Made by a program: the position numbers and the translations under genes. From Oceanisphaera pacifica (GTDB lineage: Bacteria > Pseudomonadota > Gammaproteobacteria > Enterobacterales > Aeromonadaceae), in the NCBI RefSeq assembly GCF_017498065.1, contig NZ_JAGDFX010000006.1, positions 1 to 64,000 on the forward strand: a stretch of DNA of 64,000 nt, written 5' to 3'. Position 1 is the stretch's first letter, and each line of letters begins with the position of its first letter. The notes under the pieces are model-generated. The model had not been told where the DNA came from, made no database searches, and saw only the letters and a list, made by a program, of their open reading frames with translations. Below, one piece after another: positions 47,008 through 55,482 of this stretch.

Positions 47008-47092
47008 GGAGGAGTTCCCGAGTGGCTAAAGGGATCAGACTGTAAATCTGACGGCTCCGCCTTCACTGGTTCGAATCCAGTCTCCTCCACCA
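47008..47092 (+). tRNA. tRNA-Tyr (anticodon GTA)
   Basis: 85 bases with a long variable arm and encoded CCA. The acceptor arms are GGAGGAG and CTCCTCC; the anticodon stem-loop is CAGACTGTAAATCTG. It corresponds to E. coli tyrU. Confidence 0.97.
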
Positions 47093-47177
47093 TTATTTTA
47101 AAGTATTGTTATAGTAGTTAGCTTAACAGTACTTAAGTTTAGCACTTTAATTAGTTAGAGTATTAAACGCCGCTTTT

Positions 47178-47252
<75 letters not shown>

Positions 47253-47284
47253 ATTAAGTTCCCATCTCATAGATTTAATACCTT

Positions 47285-47360
47285 GCTGATATAGCTCAGT
47301 TGGTAGAGCGCACCCTTGGTAAGGGTGAGGTCCCCAGTTCAAATCCGGGTATCAGCACCA
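47285..47360 (+). tRNA. tRNA-Thr (anticodon GGT)
   Basis: 76 bases with encoded CCA. The acceptor arms are GCTGATA and TATCAGC; the anticodon stem-loop is CACCCTTGGTAAGGGTG. It corresponds to E. coli thrT, which is normally followed by tufB; no tuf gene follows here. Confidence 0.97.
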
Positions 47361-47441
47361 TTCGTTGTAAATATTCGTAGTTAAACTAAATGTTGCTAAC
47401 ATACTTAAGTTTGCGATGTCATTGCTCGATCTTAGTATTCC

Positions 47442-47511
47442 CGCCATACGCCATACGCCATACGCCATACGCCATACGCCATACGCCATACGCCATACGC
47501 CATACGCCATA
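47442..47511. repeat. tandem repeat, 10 copies of CGCCATA
   Basis: Ten perfect 7-bp units without interruption between tRNA-Thr(GGT) and tRNA-Trp. It is flanked on the right by CGGTAAGC-type dispersed repeat sequence (47531-47557). It is too short in unit and has no spacers, so it is not a CRISPR array. A locus like this should vary in copy number between strains. Confidence 0.95.
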
Positions 47512-47530
47512 CGCTTGGTCTTTGTTTAAC

Positions 47531-47557
47531 TTACAGCTTATAGCTGACAGCTTACCG
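47531..47557. repeat. dispersed AGCT-rich repeat (CGGTAAGC family)
   Basis: TTACAGCTTATAGCTGACAG followed by CTTACCG. Its reverse complement shares CGGTAAGCTGTCAGC with the element at 59765-59792, and CGGTAAGC/CAGCT with 41168-41185. Confidence 0.6.
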
Positions 47558-47600
47558 CTCCCCGCAGGGGTAGCCCTACGCGACGCACGTCGAAATTGCG

Positions 47601-47630
47601 CTTACAATCCCAGTAAAAAGCCATTATAAT
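47601..47630 (+). promoter_or_regulatory. promoter of tRNA-Trp and secE
   Basis: CTTACA (47601-47606), 18-base spacer and a consensus TATAAT (47625-47630). Transcription would start near 47637, about 13 bases before tRNA-Trp. The own promoter makes sense because the tRNA cluster is separated by the repeat. Confidence 0.65.
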
Positions 47631-47649
47631 GCCCGCCTTATAATGTATT

Positions 47650-47726
47650 AGGGGCGTAGTTCCAATTGGTAGAACGGCGGTCTCCAAAACCGACGGTTGG
47701 GGGTTCGAGTCCCTCCGCCCCTGCCA
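47650..47726 (+). tRNA. tRNA-Trp (anticodon CCA)
   Basis: 77 bases ending GCCA. The acceptor arms are AGGGGCG and CGCCCCT; the anticodon loop is CTCCAAA. One base longer in the D-loop than E. coli tRNA-Trp. It lies 63 bases before secE. Confidence 0.97.
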
Positions 47727-47789
47727 TTTACCTCGCCGATAGCGGGGTTTTCGCGTCTGTGACAGACTCAGCTTTAAACAGGTAGCTTT

Positions 47790-48161
47790 ATGAGTGCAAA
47801 TATTGAGAACCAGGGCGGGGCTAAAGATACTCTGCTATGGGGTGTGGTGTTCATTATATTGATAGCGTCTATTGTCGCTAACTCTTTCTATAGTGAGCTG
47901 CCGGTGGCTATTCGTGCTGCTGCTGTCGTGGTGGCTGTCGGTATTGCAGCTTTGCTCGCTTACCAAACAACCAAAGGCAAAAACGCCCTTGCGTTCGCTA
48001 AAGAATCTCGTCTAGAAATGCGTAAGGTGGTGTGGCCTAACCGCCAAGAAGCCATTCAGACGACCTTAATTGTATTGGCCGTCACTGCTGTGGTTGGCTT
48101 GTTTCTGTTTTTGCTAGATGGCCTGCTGGTATGGCTGGTCAATCTGGTTACCGGAGTATAA
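47790..48161 (+). CDS. secE: preprotein translocase subunit SecE
   Basis: A 123-residue inner-membrane protein with three hydrophobic segments, the enterobacterial type (E. coli 127 aa). The conserved cytoplasmic amphipathic region is AKESRLEMRKVVWPNRQEA, followed by the last membrane helix. SecE clamps SecY in the SecYEG channel. It follows tRNA-Trp and precedes nusG by 9 bases, the usual secE-nusG pair. Confidence 0.96.
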   Translation: MSANIENQGGAKDTLLWGVVFIILIASIVANSFYSELPVAIRAAAVVVAVGIAALLAYQTTKGKNALAFAKESRLEMRKVVWPNRQEAIQTTLIVLAVTAVVGLFLFLLDGLLVWLVNLVTGV

Positions 48162-48170
48162 GGATTCACC

Positions 48171-48719
48171 ATGTCAGAACCAGAACAAAGAATGCGTTGG
48201 TATGTGGTTCAAGCTTTTTCCGGATATGAAGGTCGTGTCTCTAAAACCTTGATTGAACACATCAAGATGCAAGGGATGGAAGATCAATTTGGGGAAGTGC
48301 TGGTACCCACAGAAGAAGTGGTTGAAATGCGCGCCGGCCAAAAGCGTAAGAGTGAGCGAAAGTTCTTCCCAGGTTATGTGCTGGTTAATATGCAAATGAA
48401 CGATGCAACCTGGCACCTAGTACGCAGCATTCCGCGTGTAATGGGCTTTATTGGTGGTACGCCCGAGCGTCCGGCGCCGATTTCAGATAAAGAAGCCGAT
48501 GCGATTCTTAATCGTTTACAAGATGCGATTGATAAGCCAAAACCAAAAACACTGTTCGAACCAGGCGAAGAAGTACGGGTGTCCGATGGACCTTTTGCTG
48601 ACTTTAATGGTGTGGTGGAGTCGGTTGACTACGAGAAAAGCCGCGTGAAGGTGTCTGTGCTTATCTTTGGTCGCTCAACGCCCGTCGAATTAGAGTTTGG
48701 CCAAGTCGAAAAGCTTTGA
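48171..48719 (+). CDS. nusG: transcription antitermination factor NusG
   Basis: A 182-residue protein (E. coli 181 aa). The NGN domain shows [15 protein letters not shown] and [18 protein letters not shown] sequence ([15 protein letters not shown]), and the KOW domain shows [16 protein letters not shown]. NusG binds RNA polymerase, suppresses pausing and links to Rho and to the ribosome. It is cotranscribed with secE and ends before a strong hairpin. Confidence 0.97.
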   Translation: MSEPEQRMRWYVVQAFSGYEGRVSKTLIEHIKMQGMEDQFGEVLVPTEEVVEMRAGQKRKSERKFFPGYVLVNMQMNDATWHLVRSIPRVMGFIGGTPERPAPISDKEADAILNRLQDAIDKPKPKTLFEPGEEVRVSDGPFADFNGVVESVDYEKSRVKVSVLIFGRSTPVELEFGQVEKL

Positions 48720-48739
48720 TTCATTTTTCATCATAGATC

Positions 48740-48781
48740 TTGCGAGGGGCGGCAAATAGCCCTATAATTTGCCGCCCTTTT
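48740..48781 (+). promoter_or_regulatory. terminator hairpin overlapping the rplK promoter
   Basis: GGGCGGCAAAT (48747-48757) pairs perfectly with ATTTGCCGCCC (48767-48777) and is followed by TTTT, forming the nusG terminator. The same bases contain TTGCGA (48740-48745), 17-base spacer and a consensus TATAAT (48763-48768), a strong promoter for rplKA. Both functions share the DNA. Confidence 0.75.
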
Positions 48782-48845
48782 AATTCAGGGGAGCCGAATA
48801 GAGTGCGACTCTACGGCGTTATCACCCAAAACCGAGGTAATCTCA

Positions 48846-49274
48846 ATGGCTAAGAAAGTCCAAGCCTACATCAAGCTGCAAGTTGCAGCGGGTGCAGCAA
48901 ATCCAAGTCCTCCGGTTGGTCCAGCACTGGGTCAGCACGGCGTTAACATCATGGAATTCTGTAAGGCGTTTAACGCCCGTACAGAAAGCATGGAAAAAGG
49001 CTCGCCAATTCCAGTAATTATTACTGTGTACAGCGACCGTTCTTTCACTTTCGAAACTAAGACGCCACCTGCGGCTTACTTGTTATTGAAAGCTGCTGGC
49101 GTTAAATCTGGTTCAGGCAAGCCTAACACCGAGAAAGTGGGTACTGTTACTCGCGCTCAGTTAGAAGAAATTGCTGAAATCAAGCTAGTAGACATGACCG
49201 GTGCCGATGTTGATGCCCGCGTTCGTTCAATCGAAGGTACTGCTCGGTCTATGGGCCTGGCAGTGGAGGGTTAA
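48846..49274 (+). CDS. rplK: 50S ribosomal protein L11
   Basis: A 142-residue ribosomal protein, the same length as E. coli L11. Landmarks are [21 protein letters not shown] near the start (written here as key part [16 protein letters not shown]), [18 protein letters not shown] and the RNA-binding [16 protein letters not shown]. It forms the GTPase-associated centre with 23S rRNA. GAGGT lies before the ATG. The 64-base leader (48782-48845) should hold the L1 autoregulation site. It is followed 4 bases later by rplA. Confidence 0.97.
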   Translation: MAKKVQAYIKLQVAAGAANPSPPVGPALGQHGVNIMEFCKAFNARTESMEKGSPIPVIITVYSDRSFTFETKTPPAAYLLLKAAGVKSGSGKPNTEKVGTVTRAQLEEIAEIKLVDMTGADVDARVRSIEGTARSMGLAVEG

Positions 49275-49278
49275 GACG

Positions 49279-49974
49279 ATGGCTAAATTAACTAAGCGCA
49301 TGCAAGTTATCCGTGATCGCGTAGATAACACTAAAGAATACGAAATTAACGAAGCCGTTGCTTTGCTACAAGAACTGGCTAACGCCAAGTTTGTAGAAAG
49401 TGTCGACGTTGCTGTTAACCTAGGCATTGATGCTCGTAAATCTGACCAAAACGTACGTGGCGCCACTGTGTTGCCACACGGTACTGGTCGTGACGTGCGC
49501 GTTGCTGTGTTCACTCAAGGTGCCAATGCTGAAGCCGCTAAAGAAGCCGGTGCTGAGCTAGTGGGCATGGAAGATTTGGGTGAGTTGGTTAAGAAAGGCG
49601 AAATGAACTTCGACGTTGTTATTGCTTCTCCTGATGCAATGCGCGTTGTTGGTCAGTTAGGCCAAATCTTGGGCCCACGTGGTCTGATGCCTAACCCTAA
49701 AGTGGGTACTGTTACCCCGAACGTAGCTGAAGCAGTTAAAAATGCTAAAGCCGGTCAGGTTCGCTACCGCAACGACAAAAACGGCATCATTCATACCACC
49801 ATTGGTAAGAAAGACTTTGATGCTGCTAGCTTAAAAGGCAACTTAGAAGCCTTGTTGGTCGCACTTAAGCGTGCTAAGCCTTCATCTTCTAAAGGCGTTT
49901 ACATCAAGAAAGTAACCCTGTCTACCACTATGGGTGCAGGCGTTGCGATTGATCAAGCAAGCCTAGAAGCTTAA
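49279..49974 (+). CDS. rplA: 50S ribosomal protein L1
   Basis: A 231-residue protein of the L1 stalk. The start at 49279 ([13 protein letters not shown]) is by homology, 4 bases after the rplK stop; the frame is open further upstream inside rplK but without relevance. Typical sequence includes [40 protein letters not shown] and [17 protein letters not shown]1 also represses translation of its own rplKA message by binding the leader. Confidence 0.97.
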   Translation: MAKLTKRMQVIRDRVDNTKEYEINEAVALLQELANAKFVESVDVAVNLGIDARKSDQNVRGATVLPHGTGRDVRVAVFTQGANAEAAKEAGAELVGMEDLGELVKKGEMNFDVVIASPDAMRVVGQLGQILGPRGLMPNPKVGTVTPNVAEAVKNAKAGQVRYRNDKNGIIHTTIGKKDFDAASLKGNLEALLVALKRAKPSSSKGVYIKKVTLSTTMGAGVAIDQASLEA

Positions 49975-49980
49975 TAAGCG

Positions 49981-50020
49981 TTTACAAGGCGTAAAAACTC
50001 ACGTAGTATTTTGCGCCTTG
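49981..50020 (+). promoter_or_regulatory. rplJ promoter embedded in a dyad
   Basis: TTTACA (49981-49986), 17-base spacer and TAGTAT (50004-50009) form a promoter for rplJL-rpoBC. CAAGGCG (49985-49991) and CGCCTTG (50014-50020) flank the spacer and -10 as an inverted repeat. Confidence 0.65.
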
Positions 50021-50029
50021 CATTTGGTT

Positions 50030-50219
50030 GGGGGCTTCGACTCCCGTCCAAGACCGTTGGAGACGGTTACACGTCTTAAATTTTCCAACGTAGATGGTGC
50101 CGGGACCCAGTTAGAAAATATTTTTTCTTCTGGTATCTGCCACCTTGGTGCCTCTGATATAAATTAGAGGCGTATGTATAATCTGGGTATTAACCCAGGT
50201 GGATCCAGGAGTTTAGCCA
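50030..50219 (+). promoter_or_regulatory. L10 leader (autoregulatory rplJ leader RNA)
   Basis: The leader between the rplJ promoter and gene contains GATGGTGCCGGGACCCAG, a conserved segment of the L10(L12)4 binding leader, and small stems GCCTCT/AGAGGC (50150-50155, 50166-50171) and CTGGGT-ATTA-ACCCAG (50183-50198) just before the ribosome site AGGAG. In E. coli the L10-L7/L12 complex binds this leader and represses translation. Confidence 0.7.
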
Positions 50220-50726
50220 ATGGCATTAAGACTCGAAGACAAAAAGGCAATTGTTGCTGAAGTCAACGACGTTGCCAAGGGCGCCCTGTCTGCGGTAGTT
50301 GCCGATGCACGTGGCGTTACTGTAGCTGCTATGACCACACTGCGTAAGCAAGCGCGTGAAAACGATATCTACCTTAAAGTAGTTCGTAACACGCTCGCGC
50401 GTATCGCAGTAAAAGAGACCGATTATGAGTGCCTTAATGAGGTATTCGTTGGTCCTACCTTGATTGCGTTTTCTAAAGAACACCCGGGCGCTGCTGCTCG
50501 TTTGTTTAAAGATTTTGCTAAAGAGCAAGAAGCATTCGAGGTTAAAGGTCTAGCATTTGAGGGCGAGTTCATCCCCGCAACTGATATTGACCGTCTCGCA
50601 AAACTGCCGACATACGACGAAGCAATTGCAAAGCTAATGGCAACTATGAAAGAAGCCTCTGCTGGCAAGCTGGTACGTACTATCGCAGCTCTGCGCGATC
50701 AAAAGCAAGAAGTAGAAGCAGCATAA
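50220..50726 (+). CDS. rplJ: 50S ribosomal protein L10
   Basis: A 168-residue protein (E. coli 165 aa) that anchors L7/L12 dimers to the GTPase-associated centre. Landmarks are [20 protein letters not shown] near the start, [32 protein letters not shown] and the C-terminal helix that holds L7/L12. It is the first gene of the rplJL-rpoBC transcript and is followed 54 bases later by rplL. Confidence 0.97.
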   Translation: MALRLEDKKAIVAEVNDVAKGALSAVVADARGVTVAAMTTLRKQARENDIYLKVVRNTLARIAVKETDYECLNEVFVGPTLIAFSKEHPGAAARLFKDFAKEQEAFEVKGLAFEGEFIPATDIDRLAKLPTYDEAIAKLMATMKEASAGKLVRTIAALRDQKQEVEAA

Positions 50727-50780
50727 GCTGTTGTTTGCCTCTGTATAATCAAACACTTCAGAACATTAGGAATTTGAGTC

Positions 50781-51149
50781 ATGTCTCTTACTAAAGACCA
50801 AATCATTGAAGCCGTTGCAGAAATGTCTGTAATGCAAGTTGTTGAACTGATCGAAGCAATGGAAGAAAAATTCGGCGTTTCTGCTGCTGCAGCTGTTGCT
50901 GTTGGCGGTGGTGATGCTGGTGGCGCTGCTGAAGAGCAAACTGAATTCGACGTTATGTTGACTTCATTTGGTTCTAACAAAGTTGCTGTTATCAAAGCCG
51001 TACGTGGCGCAACCGGTCTTGGCCTGAAAGAAGCCAAAGGTCTGGTTGAAACTGCACCTTGTGCCGTTAAAGAAGGCCTGAGCAAAGGCGAAGCAGAAAC
51101 TCTGCAAAAAGAACTTGAAGAAGCAGGTGCTTCTGTTGAGCTCAAATAA
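50781..51149 (+). CDS. rplL: 50S ribosomal protein L7/L12
   Basis: A 122-residue stalk protein. The N-terminal dimerisation helices ([20 protein letters not shown]) are followed by an Ala/Gly hinge ([18 protein letters not shown]). The C-terminal domain has [20 protein letters not shown]. It recruits translation GTPases. It is cotranscribed with rplJ; an attenuator lies downstream before rpoB. Confidence 0.97.
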   Translation: MSLTKDQIIEAVAEMSVMQVVELIEAMEEKFGVSAAAAVAVGGGDAGGAAEEQTEFDVMLTSFGSNKVAVIKAVRGATGLGLKEAKGLVETAPCAVKEGLSKGEAETLQKELEEAGASVELK

Positions 51150-51186
51150 GCTAGTTTTTAGCTTAGCGGCCTGAGAAATCAGGCTA

Positions 51187-51218
51187 GGGCTGGTGAATAT
51201 TTATTCACCAGCCCTTTT
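51187..51218 (+). terminator. rplL-rpoB attenuator
   Basis: GGGCTGGTGAAT (51187-51198) and ATTCACCAGCCC (51203-51214) form a perfect 12-bp stem with ATTT loop, then TTTT. The position between rplL and rpoB matches the known partial terminator that lowers rpoBC expression relative to ribosomal genes. Confidence 0.9.
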
Positions 51219-51374
51219 GCGCTGTAAAATGAGAGGATTTTTCACATCGTTTGTGCCTTTCATGAGTTCCAATCATCGAATGTTGTCGAGACGTTCGTGT
51301 ATTAAAAACGATGTTATTTAGAGCTGTCCCATTTTTGGACAGATGGGTCACTTATCAGCGAGCTGAGGAACCCT

Positions 51375-54300
51375 ATGGTTTACTCTTACACAGAGAAAAA
51401 GCGCATTCGTAAGGACTTTGGTAAACGTGCCCAGGTCTTGGACACGCCTTACCTACTTTCAATCCAGCTTGATTCCTTCAAACAGTTTATTGAAGCAGAT
51501 CCGCAAGGCGAACACGGTTTGGAAGCGGCTTTTCGTAGCGTCTTCCCCATCGCCAGCTATTCTGGCAATGCTGAATTGCAGTATGTTAGTTTCCGACTAG
51601 GTGAGCCGGTGTTTGACGTTAAAGAATGTCAAATCCGCGGTGTGACTTATTCGGCACCACTACGCGTTAAACTGCGCATGGTTCTTTACGATAGAGAAGC
51701 GGCACCCGGTACCGTTAAAGATATTAAAGAACAAGAAGTCTACATGGGCGAAATTCCGCTCATGACTGAAAATGGTACCTTTGTTATCAATGGTACTGAG
51801 CGAGTCATCGTCTCCCAGCTGCATCGCAGCCCAGGTGTGTTTTTCGATCACGACCGCGGCAAAACCCACTCATCGGGTAAGGTTTTGTATAACGCACGCG
51901 TGATCCCTTACCGTGGTTCCTGGCTTGATTTTGAGTTTGATGCGAAAGACAACTTGTTTGTTCGTATTGACCGTCGTCGTAAGCTACCCGCGTCTATTAT
52001 TTTGCGCGCGTTGGAATACACAACAGAAGAAATTCTGGCCATGTTCTTCGAAACTACCCGTTTCGAGGTTACAGATGGCAAGCTAATGATGGAGCTCAAG
52101 CCTGAGCGCTTACGTGGCGAAACTGCCTCGTTTGACATCTTAGTTGATGGTGCCGTACTGGTGGAAACCGGTCGTCGCATCACGGCCCGCCATATCCGTC
52201 AATTGGAAAAGGCCGGCATTGATCAAATTGAAGTACCGGTGGAATATGCCGTCGGTAAAGTGGTTGCTAAAGACTATGTGAATGCCGACACCGGCGAACT
52301 GGTTATTGCAGCCAACAGCGAGCTAAGTTTAGAAGTATTAGCGAATCTGTCTGTGGCCGGCATTAAGCAATTTGAGACCCTGTTCACTAACGAACTGGAT
52401 CACGGCGCTTATATGTCTGACACCTTGCGCATCGATTCCTCGACCAACCGCTTAGAAGCATTGGTAGAGATTTATCGCATGATGCGCCCAGGTGAGCCGC
52501 CGACACGTGAAGCCGCTGACACCTTATTTGAGAACTTATTTTTCTCTGAAGACCGCTATGATCTCTCTACCGTAGGCCGGATGAAATTTAACCGTCGCCT
52601 GTTCCGTGAAGAGACAGACGGTGTGGGTACCCTAACTAAGTCTGATATTGTTGATGTGATGCGTCGTTTGATCGACATCCGTAACGGTAACGACGAAGTG
52701 GACGATATTGACCACTTGGGTAACCGCCGTATTCGCTCTGTGGGCGAAATGGCAGAAAACCAATTCCGTGTTGGCCTAGTGCGCGTAGAGCGTGCGGTGC
52801 GCGAGCGTCTATCATTAGGCGATCTCGACACCCTGATGCCTCAAGACTTAATCAACGCTAAGCCGATTTCGGCGGCGGTGAAAGAGTTCTTTGGTTCCAG
52901 CCAATTGTCACAGTTTATGGACCAAAACAACCCGCTATCAGAAGTGACGCACAAGCGTCGTATTTCTGCATTAGGCCCAGGTGGTTTAACCCGTGAACGT
53001 GCCGGTTTTGAAGTTCGAGATGTACACACCACTCACTATGGGCGCTTGTGTCCTATCGAAACGCCAGAAGGCCCGAACATCGGTTTGATCAACTCACTGG
53101 CGTGCTACTCGCGCACCAACGAATACGGTTTCCTTGAGACCCCGTATCGTAAAGTGATCGATGGTCAAATCACCGATGAAGTGGACTATTTGTCTGCCAT
53201 CGAAGAAGGTCAGTTTGTGATCGCACAGGCAAACGCTGCCTCTGACGAGAACAACCGTTTAAGTGAAGAGCTGGTTGCCTCACGTCATAAAGGTGAAGCC
53301 ACCTATATGAACGCGGATCAAATTCAGTATATGGACGTAAGTCCACAGCAGGTTGTGTCTGTTGCAGCGTCGCTTATCCCCTTCCTTGAGCACGATGATG
53401 CTAACCGCGCCTTAATGGGCTCGAACATGCAACGTCAAGCTGTGCCAACATTGCGTGCCGATAAGCCGCTAGTAGGTACCGGTATTGAACGTGCAGTTGC
53501 GGTTGACTCAGGTGTGACTGTGGTGGCTAAGCGTGGCGGTATTGTCGATTATGCTGATGCTTCACGCATTGTCGTTAAAGTGAATGAAGAAGAGATGCGC
53601 CCTGGCGAAGCCGGTATCGATATCTATAACCTAACCAAGTACACCCGTTCTAACCAGAACACCTGTATCAACCAGCGTCCTTGTGTGATGCCGGGCGAGA
53701 AAGTGCTGGGCGGCGATGTACTGGCTGATGGTCCTTCAACTGACTTGGGCGAATTGGCGCTGGGTCAGAACCTGCGCGTGGCCTTTATGCCATGGAACGG
53801 TTACAACTTTGAAGATTCCATGCTACTGAATGAGCGTCTGGTTGAAGAAGATCGCCTGACCACTATTCATATTCAGGAGCTGACTTGTATCTCTCGTGAT
53901 ACCAAGCTGGGCCCTGAAGAAATCACCGCCGACATTCCGAACGTGGGTGAGTCTGCGCTGAGCAAGCTGGACGAATCAGGTATCGTTTATGTGGGTGCAG
54001 AAATGCGTCCTGGCGATATCTTAGTGGGTAAAGTGACGCCTAAGGGCGAAAGCCAGCTCACGCCAGAAGAGAAGCTACTACGAGCTATCTTTGGTGAAAA
54101 AGCCTCAGACGTAAAAGACTCGTCATTACGTGTACCTAACTCAGTGTTTGGTACCGTTATTGACGTTCAAGTCTTTACCCGTGATGGCGTAGAAAAAGAT
54201 AAGCGTGCTCAAGATATTGAGCATATGCAGCTTAAGCAGGCCAAGAAAGACTTAACCGAAGAGTTTAGTATTCTTGAAGACGGTATTTATGCCCGTGCTC

Positions 54301-55403
54301 GTAACGTACTTATTGCCTCTGGCATGAGTGCGGAGCAGGTTGCTAAAATCGATCGCAACAAGCTGTTAGAGCAAGCGATTGACGACGAAGCTAAACAAAT
54401 TGAGTTAGAGCAGTTAGCCGAGCAACAAGCTGAGCTAAAAGCCGACTTCGATAAGATGTTTGAAAGCAAGCGTCGTAAGATCACCCAAGGCGATGACTTA
54501 GCACCGGGCGTGTTAAAAATCGTTAAGGTGTACTTGGCGGTTAAACGTCAAATTCAACCGGGTGATAAAATGGCCGGTCGTCACGGTAACAAAGGTGTTA
54601 TCGCGACTATCGTACCAGTAGAAGACATGCCTCATGATGAGCATGGCGTACCGGTAGACATGGTATTAAACCCGCTGGGTGTACCATCGCGAATGAACAT
54701 TGGTCAGGTTCTTGAAACCCACTTAGGCTTTGCGGCCAAAGGACTGGGCGAAAAAATCGACCGCATGATCAAAGAGCAGCAAGAAGTGGCTCGTTTGCGT
54801 GAGTTTATTCAAGAAGTCTATGACTCAGGTGAGGGGATTCGTCAAAAAGTAGACTTGTCTACTTTCAGCGATACCGAAGTGCGTACCTTGGCCAATAACT
54901 TGCGCCACGGTGTACCCATTGCCACACCGGCCTTTGACGGTGCCGATGAGCACGAAGTGAAGCGTTTGTTGAAACTGGCTGATTTGCCAGAGTCAGGTCA
55001 AATCACCTTGTTTGATGGCCGAACCGGGACCAGCTTTGAACGTCCGGTAACCGTGGGCTATATGTACATACTGAAGTTGAACCACTTAGTGGACGACAAG
55101 ATGCACGCTCGTTCTACTGGTTCGTACAGTCTGGTAACGCAACAGCCGCTGGGTGGTAAAGCTCAGTTTGGTGGTCAGCGTTTCGGTGAGATGGAAGTGT
55201 GGGCACTGGAAGCATATGGTGCTGCTTACACCTTGCAAGAAATGTTGACGGTCAAGTCGGATGACGTTAACGGTCGTACCAAGATGTATAAAAACATCGT
55301 CGATGGTGATCACCGCATGGAGCCGGGCATGCCCGAGTCTTTCAACGTACTGTTGAAAGAAATTCGCTCTCTCGGTATCAACATCGAGTTGGACGAAAGC
55401 TAA
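51375..55403 (+). CDS. rpoB: RNA polymerase beta subunit
   Basis: A 1342-residue subunit, the same length as E. coli RpoB. The rifampicin region is intact and of susceptible type at key positions ([21 protein letters not shown], read in parts: [10 protein letters not shown] and [13 protein letters not shown]). Other blocks are [30 protein letters not shown] and the C-terminal [20 protein letters not shown]. It forms part of the catalytic centre. It is followed by rpoC after 79 bases. Confidence 0.98.
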   Translation: MVYSYTEKKRIRKDFGKRAQVLDTPYLLSIQLDSFKQFIEADPQGEHGLEAAFRSVFPIASYSGNAELQYVSFRLGEPVFDVKECQIRGVTYSAPLRVKLRMVLYDREAAPGTVKDIKEQEVYMGEIPLMTENGTFVINGTERVIVSQLHRSPGVFFDHDRGKTHSSGKVLYNARVIPYRGSWLDFEFDAKDNLFVRIDRRRKLPASIILRALEYTTEEILAMFFETTRFEVTDGKLMMELKPERLRGETASFDILVDGAVLVETGRRITARHIRQLEKAGIDQIEVPVEYAVGKVVAKDYVNADTGELVIAANSELSLEVLANLSVAGIKQFETLFTNELDHGAYMSDTLRIDSSTNRLEALVEIYRMMRPGEPPTREAADTLFENLFFSEDRYDLSTVGRMKFNRRLFREETDGVGTLTKSDIVDVMRRLIDIRNGNDEVDDIDHLGNRRIRSVGEMAENQFRVGLVRVERAVRERLSLGDLDTLMPQDLINAKPISAAVKEFFGSSQLSQFMDQNNPLSEVTHKRRISALGPGGLTRERAGFEVRDVHTTHYGRLCPIETPEGPNIGLINSLACYSRTNEYGFLETPYRKVIDGQITDEVDYLSAIEEGQFVIAQANAASDENNRLSEELVASRHKGEATYMNADQIQYMDVSPQQVVSVAASLIPFLEHDDANRALMGSNMQRQAVPTLRADKPLVGTGIERAVAVDSGVTVVAKRGGIVDYADASRIVVKVNEEEMRPGEAGIDIYNLTKYTRSNQNTCINQRPCVMPGEKVLGGDVLADGPSTDLGELALGQNLRVAFMPWNGYNFEDSMLLNERLVEEDRLTTIHIQELTCISRDTKLGPEEITADIPNVGESALSKLDESGIVYVGAEMRPGDILVGKVTPKGESQLTPEEKLLRAIFGEKASDVKDSSLRVPNSVFGTVIDVQVFTRDGVEKDKRAQDIEHMQLKQAKKDLTEEFSILEDGIYARARNVLIASGMSAEQVAKIDRNKLLEQAIDDEAKQIELEQLAEQQAELKADFDKMFESKRRKITQGDDLAPGVLKIVKVYLAVKRQIQPGDKMAGRHGNKGVIATIVPVEDMPHDEHGVPVDMVLNPLGVPSRMNIGQVLETHLGFAAKGLGEKIDRMIKEQQEVARLREFIQEVYDSGEGIRQKVDLSTFSDTEVRTLANNLRHGVPIATPAFDGADEHEVKRLLKLADLPESGQITLFDGRTGTSFERPVTVGYMYILKLNHLVDDKMHARSTGSYSLVTQQPLGGKAQFGGQRFGEMEVWALEAYGAAYTLQEMLTVKSDDVNGRTKMYKNIVDGDHRMEPGMPESFNVLLKEIRSLGINIELDES

Positions 55404-55482
55404 GGCGACAGACTGCCCGAGAAATAACGGTGCCCTTGCTTATGCCGGGGCACCTAGGTAGAACTCCTCACAGGAGACTAAC

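Noticed and set aside
47442..47511. CRISPR-like array
   Set aside because: The units are 7 bp, contiguous and without spacers, and no cas genes are present.
47390..47629. 79-codon frame with a repeating AIRHTPY peptide
   Set aside because: It is produced by the 7-bp tandem repeat read through three frames; no ribosome site or family resemblance.
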